A DNA stretch of 64,000 bases from Labia minor (Eukaryota; Arthropoda; Insecta; Dermaptera; Spongiphoridae), in the NCBI GenBank assembly GCA_963082975.1, contig OY720345.1, positions 32,868,611-32,932,610 of the forward strand, given 5' to 3'. The position numbers were made by a program, and so were the translations under genes. Below, piece by piece: positions 44,408 through 54,166 of the stretch. Below the pieces are notes generated by a model. That model saw only the letters and a program-made list of their open reading frames with translations, had not been told where the DNA came from and ran no database searches. Numbering within the stretch: position 1 is the stretch's first letter; each line of letters begins with the position of its first letter.

Positions 44408-44713
44408 CTACGGAATTCGAAAGTTCTTGGCCGTAGCAACCACACTTCTCCAAGTGTCCCTATTCTGAGTCACAACCCTCCAATCCCTATCCTCTCCCAT
44501 CTCTCTCACGTCCCTTTCTACATTATCCACCCACCGCGTCCTTGGACTTCCAATCGGGAGTGTCCCACTCGGTCTCCCTGCCAATACATTTTTCGCCATT
44601 CTTTCCTCCCCCATTCTAGCCACGTGTCCTGCCCACCGCAGCCTTCTCGATTTAATTATAATTCTAACTATATCTGGAGATGCATAGAGGTCAAGCAATT
44701 CCTCGTTATGCAA
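44408..44713 (-). pseudogene. LINE ORF2 C-terminal fragment
   Basis: 101 residues: LLDLYASPDIVRIIIKSRRL then RWAGHVARMGEERMAKNVL, SPRTRWVDNVERDVREMGED and WRVVTQNRDTWRSVVATAKN. The GHVARM ... RW.D.V..D.R ... W...... DR..WR pattern is the standard tail of RTE-like ORF2 proteins. It terminates normally at 44408, close to the C-terminus expected for the family. Confidence 0.92.
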
Positions 44714-45172
44714 TCTTCCCCGGTGACCTCATCTTTCTTTGGCCCATAAATGCTTCGCAGAATCCTATTCTCAAATACACTAAATCTATTCTCGTCTCCT
44801 AAGTAGATCATGCCTCACACCCATATAATACAACCGGTAAAATAATTGTTTTATATATTTTAATTTTTATCCCCTTTGATAATAATTTTGCCGCGATAAG
44901 CCCCTTTACGGCATGATAACAGTCGCTTCCCGATTGTAACCTCGCTTTAAATTCTTCTCGAATATTATTATCTTTCGTTATTACAGAACCTAAGTATTTA
45001 AATTTTTCTACATTTTCAAATTCTATATTTTATATGTTAAGACTTTGTGTGTTAATACTATTCCTCTCTGTTACTAAATACTTTGTCTTATCAATATTAA
45101 TTTCCAGCCCCACCTCTTTTCCTGCTTCGATTAATTTTTCTACGCTATCTTTAATTACAATTACCGAATCTC

Positions 45173-45499
45173 CTATATATTTAAGTTGTCTGCGTAACGT
45201 AATACTTGAATTTTTTTGTTTAATTCTATTCCGTTTGATTTTTCCTCAATTTGTCTAATTACATATTCCAGAACTAAATTAAATAAAATTGGTGATAATG
45301 CGTCTCCTTGTTTTAACCCATTCCGAATTTCGAAAGTTTCTGATAGTTGATTCCCGCATCTTACTCTTCCTTTACTACCCACAAGACAAATTTGAATACG
45401 TACTAGATTTTTTGAAATCCCCATTAAGATCAAGATTTGAAAAAGTTTTTCCCGGTCTATTGAGTCATATGCTTTTGTAAAGTCTACAAAAAAATACAC
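45173..45499 (-). pseudogene. LINE reverse transcriptase fragment with YADN
   Basis: 108 residues: FVDFTKAYDSIDREKLFQIL near the start is the RT motif holding the first catalytic Asp; GLKQGDALSPILFNLVLEYV follows; and LRYADNLNI ends the frame. The conserved YADD box reads YADN (45185-45196), so the last catalytic Asp is replaced by Asn. This, plus the truncation, makes the enzyme inactive. The clade looks RTE-like, but this is a judgement from motif style. Confidence 0.92.
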
Positions 45500-45790
45500 A
45501 ATTATTCAAATCAAATATTTAAAAAAATCATCAAAATATGAAAATAAAAAGTATAAAAACAATAAATATAAAATTAACTTTCTTAAATGATTTCTAAATC
45601 GAAAACCTCACATTTAAATGAATTAGATTTAGATAAATTTTTAAATAAGAATAATTTTGATGAACATCATAGGACGAAGATAATTTTGGTTACATTCCAA
45701 AAATTTAAGAACAATTTTTACATTTGATATGATTAGGATTAATTACAACATTTTTATTCCTTTTTTTGATTTCATGATACAATTAAGTAC
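45500..45790. other. AT-rich noncoding DNA
   Basis: Nothing recognised. Confidence 0.5.
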
Positions 45791-45797
45791 TATATCA

Positions 45798-46229
45798 GTG
45801 ATGACGAACCTTTTTGAGAAGTGGGTCGTATTTTGATCATTATTTTTTTAGATCTAGCTAGTGGGTCACTAAGTATTTAATTGAAAAAGGAATAAAGGAA
45901 ATCACATACAATATATATTTTGTATAAATAATATCAATGTTTCTCAAACTTTCATCTGATCTTTTTTTTTAGTAGCATATTGAAAAAAAATTTAAAAGAA
46001 AAATCGAAAATGTTCAAAAGTTTGGCCACAAAATCATTTTACCTTTTTTTTAGAACCATATTGAAAAAAATTTAATTTAAAAATTTATAAAAATCAAGTA
46101 TGGCCAAGCCATGCCATGTTAAAAATTCGTTGTGATAATCCTGCAATTATCCATAGAAATGAGAAATGTCACTTTTGCCTGATCATTTTAAGAAGTAGGA
46201 AATTGATGGAAGGTTTGGTCGTCACGTTG
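45798..46229. mobile_element. hAT-like MITE, approximate
   Basis: Left end CAGTGATGACGAACCTTTTT and right end (reversed) CAACGTGACGACCAAACCTT form imperfect inverted repeats of the CAGTGATG type known from hAT elements. The inside has TTTGGCCACAAAATCATTTT and ATATTGAAAAAAA blocks like those in the 17.8-kb MITE. No clear target duplication, so the ends may be off by some bases. Confidence 0.45.
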
Positions 46230-46239
46230 TTAATTGTGG

Positions 46240-46950
46240 TGAAATATTTCATAAACCTAATTCCCGTTGAGTTTTTTGTTTTTGTTGGAAGATGAGGTGC
46301 CACTGTATAAAGAAAAAAAAATTAATATATATATTTATATTTGATAAGTTGAATGAAAGTTTATTTTGATTAGTTCTTCTTGCGAAATCGTTTTCACACT
46401 TTAATCGATTGATTTTAAAAATATATATCCATAGTTTACATTACACTCATCCTCTCTCTTTTTCTCTTATGTTTTAATGAAATGGGATTTGTTATTTATT
46501 TTCAATTAGCGACATCGAAAATTTATTTATAAGATATTGATTGTATTTGTATGTGTTGGCGAATGTTCTTCATATTTGATTTGTTAATTTTAAATTTAAA
46601 TCATATTATATATACATTATATTTATTATTATATTATATATATATATTATATTTTTATATATACATATATCATATTATATATTATATTATATATTTAGTT
46701 ATATATTTGTATTAATTTATATAATAATATACATTTTTGTGAACTTTGAGAAGGGTTTAAACCTTGCAATTCAATAGTTCAACATTTTACCACTGACAAT
46801 GAGTTACGCTCTCTAACAATGGAATTTTAAAAAATATTTAATTTTTTTTTGTTTATTATTTATTTATTTTCCTTTTTAAATATTGATTTTCTTTATTATT
46901 CGAAGAGTTAAATTCTATGCTGCGCATGCCACTGAAGTTATATATAACTT
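46240..46950. other. AT-rich noncoding DNA with long (AT)n/(TTATA)n tract
   Basis: A complex AT/TTATA tract fills about 46595-46740. No gene recognised. Confidence 0.6.
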
Positions 46951-46964
46951 TTAGGCATATACAA

Positions 46965-47030
46965 CACCGGATAAAGGGATTTGCAAGCTGGGAGACTGCT
47001 CGGGCGCCAAATTTTGAGGCATGCCGTTAT
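46965..47030 (+). repeat. GGGCGCCAAATTTTG block, copy 1
   Basis: GGGCGCCAAATTTTG occurs here and at about 47821-47835 in the same orientation, about 850 bases apart. Such text is common at the ends of hAT-like or host repeats. The relationship of the two is unclear. Confidence 0.4.
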
Positions 47031-47636
47031 GAAAATAAATAACAATATTTTTTTATATTCATTATTTTTTTAGATTTAATAAATTAAAATTGACTTTTCA
47101 TAAGATATTGATTTTTTTATTAAGAAATAAATTGTTTTTTCTTTAATAATAAAAAATAAAAGTCAAAACGCTAATTATTTTATTATTGTCAATTGATTGA
47201 ATAATTATAATATTATTTATAAGAAAACTATTTGTATAGTCAGAGTTCATAATGATTCAAAAACGATTAATGGACAAAAACAAAAATTTACAAAAATAAA
47301 TTTATCACACATACAAACAAATGCGTTTTTCTAAAAATGTATTTTTATTTATTCTGAAAAGTACCAGTACTTAGTATCAGTTTGCATAAACAAGACTTCC
47401 AGTGCTTTAAAATAAAAGTTAAACAAAGTTTTGTTAAGTATTCGTTGTGGCATTAATTAATTTGTATTTTTTTCTTAATTTTCATTTTATTAAATATTCT
47501 TCTTATGATATTCTATATGTATAATAAGTATAAGTATTGTAAATCACTATTTGACTATTGAATTATTTTTTAAATAAATACATTTTTTACACAGTTCTTT
47601 ATTGTGTAATGTTGATTTTTTTACTATTCCTATTTA

Positions 47637-47790
47637 CTATCTCACCAGAGATAGTATTACGATCACGAAAATTTTCGATGTCGAGATTTTGATGTTTTTA
47701 AACGTTTTGAAGGTCCCTGAATCATTTTCACTAAGGTTGAGAAAAATATCTGTGTGTGTGTATTAGTGACACTCCAGATTTTTTTTAATT
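47637..47790 (+). mobile_element. Family-A HINE element A5, internally deleted
   Basis: Keeps both ends: TTACTATCTCACCAGAGATA through GATTTTGATGTTTTTAAACG and a short TG run at 47750-47760, then jumps to GTGACACTCCAGATTTTTTT. Some 500 bases of the consensus are missing between. The smallest recognisable copy with both termini. Confidence 0.8.
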
Positions 47791-48059
47791 TGCAGTAAAT
47801 TTATATATTTTTAAATTAAAGGGCGCCAAATTTTGTTTTGCTCAAAACCCTAGAAACGGTCCAATCTATATATATATTTAAGATTAAATCCTCTACTAAA
47901 ATATATTTATTGAACTTCCCCTGCAATTCAATATTCATGATAGGTCAAACGAAATAATGTTGAATAATAATGATGATTTAGAATAACATACATGTATATT
48001 TGGGTGTTGTCAAATTTTTCTCTCCAGTCTGGATACGTTTAATTTTATCCATTGAATGT

Positions 48060-48425
48060 TGTTTGTCTTAGATATTAAACGACAGGCCTCGTAAAGAAAA
48101 TATTAAAGAAAGAGGGGAAGGGAAAGAGAGAGTGAAGGTGGAGGTGGGGGAATTGGGAAAGGAGAAAAAAAAATTTAAAAATCTGTATGGCAAATGAAGG
48201 AGGGTAAGAAAATAGTTAGATAGATAGATGAAGTTAGAGTAGTAGAGTAAGGTAAATAAATGGTGGTGGTGGACTAAACCATGGCACGTGTGCTGCTGTT
48301 GGGTGGGTAGCTTTATGGATTTATATATATAAAATGGAGAATAGAGTTTGGGTGCGTAGAAGGGACACGTGTGGAGCACGTGTGGTTGCCCTGGACGCGT
48401 GCGTTGAAGTTTGTAAGAAAAAAAA
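48060..48425. promoter_or_regulatory. GC/purine-rich island with three CACGTG sites
   Basis: Purine-rich on the plus strand (GGGGAAGGGAAAGAGAGAGT), with CACGTG at 48285-48290, 48366-48371 and 48377-48382, the last two 11 bases apart. GGATTTATATATATAAAATG at about 48314 could be a TATA element. CACGTG is the classic E box for bHLH-type factors. The 164-codon minus frame over this block (48068-48562), the longest in the window, has no motif or family match and is explained by the pyrimidine bias. Regulatory role is inference. Confidence 0.3.
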
Positions 48426-48565
48426 AGAAAACCCTTTCGAAAACAGAGCGTTACAAGCGAAATTGCATCTGCCCTATTGCACAGGCCGTTGAAAAATATG
48501 ATACAGATATCAACCACAAACAGGAGGTATCCTTCTTTTATCAAAAACAAAAACAAAAACAAAAA

Positions 48566-49020
48566 AATCTGGAGTGTCTCGAAAAATTTAAATTAGATTA
48601 AATAACATATATTATAATTAAATTAAATTTAATTAATTATAAATTATAAATTAAAATTAATAAACAATATTTATTAAATCAGCACGTGTTTGGCTCTTTG
48701 TTGATGGTACCAAATCACGCGCTGTTAAAAAATTAATTCCGGTACTTTCAGCGATTCAATCAAGCTGAAATGCTATATATAGCAGTTTTATACAATTTTT
48801 AATCATGTGAAAAACTACCAAACATATAGCTTTAGTTTTACGGTCAGTTTAGAGGAAAAAATGAAAACGTGGTAGGTAATGACCCATTTCCGCATGAGTT
48901 ACATTTCTCAAAAGTTGATAGAAAACTACGAATTTTGAATAATGCCCGCGTGTACCAAATTTTATTATTCTAGCTTAAACCGTCTTTGCGTCATCTTCTT
49001 TACATACACACACACACACA
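48566..49020 (-). mobile_element. Family-A HINE element A6, end-truncated
   Basis: Begins ATCTGGAGTGTCTC, carries the AT-rich body, AATCACGCGCTG, ATTCCGGTACTTTCAGCGAT, GGTCAGTTTAGAGGAAAAA, ACGTGGTAGGTAATGACCC and TTGATAGAAAACTACGAATT, and stops after the (CA)n at 49007-49020. The palindromic end is missing. Confidence 0.8.
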
Positions 49021-49075
49021 CTATTTACGTATATAAAAATTAGGTCTATCTTTAAAGAAGAAGAAGTAAATTATT

Positions 49076-49551
49076 AGTAATTATTTACAAAACGGGAAGC
49101 TTCAGGGATTTGGATGGCCTTTTGAACGCCCGCCGGCCCGTTATTTTGATTTTTCGTTCAATGTGTCTCTCTAAAAAAAAGATAATTTTTTTTATTAGTG
49201 TTTTCAAAATATAGTTCTCCGGCCCGGAAGACATTTTTAAAATTTCATTTTTGTCTGATAAAGTATTTACCCACCCCTGAACTAATGACAAGAACTAAGC
49301 CCGTGTAAACTAGGCTTTATGTAATATTTCTCGGTCTTTTCTAGTTTACGAAAATTACTGGAGCCCTCCGCTTGTCAAATAAATAAAACATGGTAGTTAA
49401 ATAGATGTCAATATGCAAATTTTAATAATGTTTATCTTCTAGTTTATAGAAGAGACCGAGAAAAATTTTAAGAAATGTTGAATTAAACAACGAACTCACA
49501 AGAAAAGTTTCATCCAAATCCCTGAAACTTCCCGTGTTGTAAACAATTACC
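49076..49551. mobile_element. Family-F long-inverted-repeat element F2
   Basis: Ends (A/G)GTAATT(A/G)TTTACAA on the left and the inverse GTTGTAAACAATTACC on the right. AAATTATT flanks both sides (49068-49075, 49552-49559); adding the next A gives a possible 9-base duplication with one terminal G lost. The arms run about 140 bases (ACGGGAAG(C/T)TTCAGGGAT, then TTTCTCGGTCT). The left arm is split by a hAT-like piece. The loop matches F1. Noncoding. Class uncertain: Mutator-like (long arms, 9 bp) or Merlin-like (8-9 bp, GG ends). Confidence 0.85.
49114..49280 (-). mobile_element. hAT-like fragment nested in F2
   Basis: Contains ACGCCCGCCGGCCCG, CTCCGGCCCGGAAGAC and ends TTTACCCACCCCTG, whose reverse CAGGGGTGGGTAAA is a hAT-type terminus. 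The left terminus is not recognisable, so it may be truncated. Confidence 0.5.
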
Positions 49552-49559
49552 AAATTATT

Positions 49560-50335
49560 AAATTAAATCTTATCTCAAGGCTATCACAAATACTGACAGC
49601 AATTGATACAAAAATAGGAATTTTTTTTTAGTTGAAGTATTTTATTGAAAATTGTAGTTATACAAATCCGGAAGAGAAATCGAATATGTTCCAATTAAAG
49701 AAAAACTAAAAAATTATACTAAGTAGATAAATTAAATAAATTAGCATATTAGAAGACTAGGGAAATTAAAAAATAATTGAATCTAGGTGCCTCAGGATAG
49801 GGATAATGTTAGAAATATGGTTGTTGCTGTGAGAACATTCAAGTTTAGTAGCCCTAAAAGAATTATTTTTTAATCTACATAATTCGGTTGTTTTGGGATT
49901 TTATCTTTAATCTCTCCTCCTTCTGCCTTACCTTTAGTAGTTATCATATAGAAAAATATAGTAAAAAAAAGAATTGAATCTACAAATCTTTCTGCTAATT
50001 TTAAATTTATTTTAATAAAAATAAACTTGAGAGAGAGAGAGAAATTAAAATAATAATTATTAATATTGGAGATCATTTAGGATATATATTTATATACATA
50101 GGTATAATTATTATATAATCGTTAAATTAAAAAAAAATTATACATAATATTTGATTGATTTGTTTTTTGACAGATATTATTTTTATTTATAAGATTATTT
50201 ATAGAAAATTTATTTGTAACATTTTAAATATATTTTTAATTTTAATTTTTTTTCCTCATTAATATAAGCATAAATATATAACATAAATAAATGTAGGTGT
50301 ATAGTAGTAGTAAGATTATTTTTAAATTATTTGGC
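49560..50335. other. AT-rich noncoding DNA
   Basis: Includes (GA)n at 50029-50042. No gene recognised. Confidence 0.5.
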
Positions 50336-50339
50336 AAAC

Positions 50340-50465
50340 TCATTCAGTGACGGTGGGGTTTGCTCCATTCTATGGATATAAAAGTAGAGCCTGTGTTTGT
50401 GACTTTGTAGTTCTGTGTGTATAAGTGGATCTTAAACAGGAAATCTCCATCCATCAACTCTTTAC
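50340..50465 (+). promoter_or_regulatory. GC-richer block with TATA-like motif
   Basis: GTGACGGTGGGGTTTGCTCC is followed by TATAAAAGTAGAG at 50377-50389, identical to 41097-41109, and then by GTGACTTTGTAGTTCTGTG. The surroundings otherwise are AT-rich. It resembles a small TATA-type core promoter pointing right. The plus frame starting 50417 (71 codons) is Ile/Leu/Lys/Phe rich and unconvincing as its product. Confidence 0.3.
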
Positions 50466-50639
50466 TTGCCTTAAAAATAAAATACATTTTTTTTTCTTTT
50501 ATTTTATCAAATAGAGTCTTATTATCATTTATTCTTTCATTTATAAATTTGGAATATAAAAGAATAAGTAATTATGAGTTTTTTTTAATAATATTAATAT
50601 ATATATTAAATAAATTAAATAAATTATTTTAAAAAGGTG

Positions 50640-51265
50640 TAATTTTATGTAAATAAATGTTATCAGCGAATCTACTACTAAATCTACTAATAATAATTTT
50701 ATTATTATTGAAATCTAGAATTCTAGATTGCGAATACTAAAATGTTGAGAACGCTGTTTTAGATAATATAAATATGATTTGTAATTTTTATTTTTATTTA
50801 TTGTTTATTTTATAGTATTGTACATAATTTTCTGTTAATTTAATAATATTTACTTTTACTACTAAGACCATATATATGACAATCAATTTTTTGACTTTCG
50901 CTTTGAGTTCACTCGAACAAGAATGAATTGAAATATTGAATCATGACACATTTCATTTGAATCGATCAATTTAGTTTTGATATTATAGATACTTTAGCAA
51001 ATTGAAAATCTTTTTTATTAGGATGATATTTAATATTTATTTTGATTAATTTTTTTATATCCAGTAATAAAAATATATAAAATGTATATATTTGTAAATA
51101 AAATGTAATTGTGACTTATTTTATTGTATATTTTTCATAGTTCTTGCCACAAAATTATAAAAAAATGATAAATTATATATTAATTTTGAAGTTTCCATCC
51201 GTCTTTTCATAAAGTTTGTTTGAGCTGAATATAAATTTTAAATAATTAATTTATGTTTTTTTTTA
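50640..51265. other. AT-rich noncoding DNA
   Basis: No gene recognised. Confidence 0.5.
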
Positions 51266-51269
51266 TTAG

Positions 51270-51400
51270 AATTAGATATCTACATGTTCAAATAAGGGTA
51301 GATAAGAATATTCTTGTAAAATTTCATTGGAATCGGTCCAACCAATTTTCAGTTTATAATTTTCCATTTTCCGGACAGACAATCAGATAGAAAGAATGAA
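51270..51400 (-). mobile_element. Family-C HINE-like fragment, copy 1
   Basis: On the minus strand it matches 62765-62930: TTTCCGAACAGACAA/TTTTCCGGACAGACAA, then text of the AAATTGGTTGGACCGATTCC kind and ATATTCTTAT. The CCGxxxGTCTG plus AACCGATTT layout echoes families A and B. Termini not found. Confidence 0.6.
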
Positions 51401-51404
51401 AAAT

Positions 51405-51855
51405 ACCAAGATAGATAAATTATTAATGTGGATTATTCAATTTTAATTTATTTCTTTTGAAAAAAGTTGGGATTATTATTAAAAAAATAAAACATCAAAT
51501 TTTTCAATTGTGCCACTTATACCTCGAATGCCAAGGTGATTTGAAATAGTGATTTTGAAATAGCGATTCTCAACTTGTATGGCACGAATATCCAACAGAA
51601 AATATTTTAAAAAATTGATTATCTGACTAAAAGGAAAAGACTACTTATAGAATAACTTTTGTTTTAAGCATCTACAATAGTTAAAAATAATTTAAAAACA
51701 GAATCCAAAATATTCAATAGGCATTCTTGTTGTATACATTTAAAATTATTTATTATTTTAAAAAATGATAATACAATATATATTAATAATGTTGAAAAAG
51801 GTTTAAAAAAATAAATCTGGATGATAAATCTTAATGATCTTAATGAGTAAAAGAT
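51405..51855. other. AT-rich noncoding DNA
   Basis: No gene recognised. Confidence 0.5.
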
Positions 51856-51890
51856 ACGTAATAAAATATTTTAAATAAAAATCCATTAAT

Positions 51891-53554
51891 TACTATCTCG
51901 AAAGAGATAGTATTGCGATCACGAAAATTTTCGATGTTGAGATTTTGATGTTTTTATACGTTTTGAAGGTTCCTGAATCATTTTCACTAAGGTTGAGAAA
52001 AATGTCTGTGTGTGTGTGCGTATGTGTGTGTGTGTAAGTATGTAGACAAGATTACGCAAAAACGGTTTGAGCTAGAATGATGCAATTTGGTACATGAGCA
52101 TTATTCAAAATTCATAGTTTTCTATCAACTTTTGAGAAAAGTAGCTCAACCGGAAGAGGGTCATTACCTACAACGTTTTGATTAATTTTTTAACACTGCA
52201 AATCTCACGCGCCAACACGTGCCATGGTGCCATCAAGAAAAAAAAAACATGCCCTGGTTTAATATTTATTATTTATAATTTATAATTAATTAATTTAATT
52301 TAAATATAACCAGCTGGTCCGAGCGCCTTCGGCGCTCTTCACAGCTGGACGGGGGCTCCGCCCCCTGTACCCCCGAGTGGTACATCGTATTTGGTTAAAA
52401 GTAGTATTCTTCTATTTATATAGCTCAAAGATAGTCGAAATTTCTTGGCCACATTTCTCCAAATGTCCCTATCCTGAGCCCTTGTCCTATCTCTCTTACG
52501 TCCTTCCTATGCGTCCATGGTCTTGATTCCCTTTGATAATAATTTTGATGAGATAAGCCTCTTTACTGCATGATAACAGGCGTTTCCCGATTGATACCTC
52601 GATTTAAATTGTATATTAAGATTTTGTATGTTAATACTGTTCCTCTTTGTCTCACTAAATATTTTTTCTTATCACTATTAATTTCAAACCTCCATTAATT
52701 TTTCCTCGCTATCTGTAATTGCAATTGCCGAATCTCTTATAATATTTAAGACGTCTGCTTAGCCTAACTTGAGTGATTTTTTCCCAATTTGTGTAATCAC
52801 ATACTCACAACATGCAACATATAATTGGTCAAAGAATATGTATATAATATTTATAATTTTTATGTTTTATTTATATTTATAATTTAATTTTGTTTTTGTT
52901 TTCTTTTAATCAATAAATCTAATATTAAAAATGCCTAGAGGATGTCTAAAAAATCATATTTTAATTTTAATTTTGATCTCATAATTGGATTTCCTTTTTC
53001 ATGTAAGTATATAATTAAGAGTGGAATTACAATATAATCAATAGCTAATATATAATATTAAAAATATATTTACGGATTCGTTCTATAATAAATTGATGAT
53101 GTCATTTAATTCTCCTACTATGTATCGAATCGAATATAAAGATAAATCTTCTTTTAAACGTTGTGTGAAACAATTTCAAATAATTTAAATGTAAAACTAT
53201 TAATGAAATTAAAAAATCAAATATATGAATATAATATAAATATTTTTAATTTTATTTTAAGAATAGATATATATATCTCACAGGCGGTGGTTGTGACGTC
53301 ATCAATATATTATAAATTTAAATTAAGAAGAACTAATAAAGTTTCGTGAGATGTGATCAATAAAACTCAATTTTTCTTTATAAATACTATCTCTGTTGTG
53401 AATTTCAAAAAAATCGTTAGAGCGGTTTTTGAGAACAATGAAACAGAGAAACAGAGAAACAATTTTTACTCGTATAAGAAGATAAGATAAGATATATTAT
53501 GATATTTAATCCAATTCAAATTGCGAGATAGTCGAGTGGAGACACTCCAGCTTA
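51891..53554 (+). mobile_element. Family-A HINE element A7 at a known empty site, split by LINE
   Basis: Left end is a perfect palindrome: arms TACTATCTC and GAGATAGTA with a 4-base loop (51891-51912). TG microsatellite at about 52003-52035. After the LINE insertion (about 52316-53500) the element resumes and ends GCGAGATAGTC, the hairpin GAGTG-GAGA-CACTC (53534-53547) and CAGCTTA. The host sequence on both sides is continuous at 17193-17200, so the element's outer limits are defined by comparison, and it sits in a T run. Confidence 0.9.
52316..53500 (-). mobile_element. RTE-like LINE L3 composite inside A7
   Basis: Left end GGTCCGAGCGCCTTCGGCGC and GACGGGGGCTCCGCCCCCTG as at 30612. Shortened LINE text follows on the minus strand (52440-52810), including pieces matching L2 but with large internal deletions. 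The right part has TTGTGACGTCATCAATATAT, like family B, and a tail with GAAACAGAGAAACAGAGAAA then AAGATAAGATAAGATA. Mosaic; no reading frame survives. Confidence 0.75.
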
Positions 53555-53862
53555 TTTTTCAGTTACAGATATTTTTTGAAAATCATTAAAATCGCATAAC
53601 TCTATACAAATATTTATATCAATAATTGTACAAAACAATATACCTCATTTATATCTATAACTATATTTAAAAATAATACAAAATATAAAATAATTTAATA
53701 ACTAATTATTTATAGACTCGATAATCAATATACACCCTATACTATCTCCATCGTCGAACATTTTCATGTACTTTCAAATAATTCTGACTCTCAAAGTTAA
53801 ATACACAACAATAATATTAAATAATTTAATAAAAATAATTTATTTTAAAAATCTGGAGTGTC
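53555..53862 (+). repeat. Duplicated block G, copy 2
   Basis: Matches 17194-17517 with small differences, for example a missing 50-base piece around 53770. It joins directly to family-A element A8, as copy 1 joins to A2. Confidence 0.85.
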
Positions 53863-54166
53863 TCCACTCGACTATCTCATAATTTGAAATGGATAATTAA
53901 CACATATATTATATATAAATAAAATTTAATTAATTATAAATTATAAATTAAAATTAATAAATAATATTTATTAAATCAGCGTGTGTTTGGCTCTTTGTTG
54001 ATGGCACCACTAGCTCGTGATTTTCAGTTTTAAAAAATTAATTCTGGTACTTTCGGCGAATCAATCAAGCTGAAATTCTATATATAGCAGTTTTATACAA
54101 TATTTAATCATGTGAAAAACTATCAAACATATATCTTTATTTTTATGGTCAGTTTAGAGGAAAAAT

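Larger units (their letters stand above)
44395..45499 (-). mobile_element. RTE-like LINE L2, 5'-truncated
   Basis: Best preserved LINE in the window, on the minus strand. It starts inside the reverse transcriptase domain and runs to the ORF2 C-terminus. Both coding fragments are described separately. Between them (about 45172-44714) the frame is broken but still readable in places, for example EAGKEVGLEINIDKTKYLV. No poly(A) or target duplication was fixed. The overlapping plus frames (44333-44749, 45034-45258, 45289-45480) are antisense shadows. Confidence 0.9.

Noticed and set aside
44333..44749. 138-codon plus-strand frame
   Set aside because: Antisense to the RTE-like LINE C-terminal coding fragment.
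48068..48562. Longest open frame in the window (164 codons, minus strand)
   Set aside because: Crosses a purine/pyrimidine-biased island and the edge of family-A element A6. No domain, no splice or start context, and a residue mix (Phe, Leu, Ser, His) explained by pyrimidine bias.
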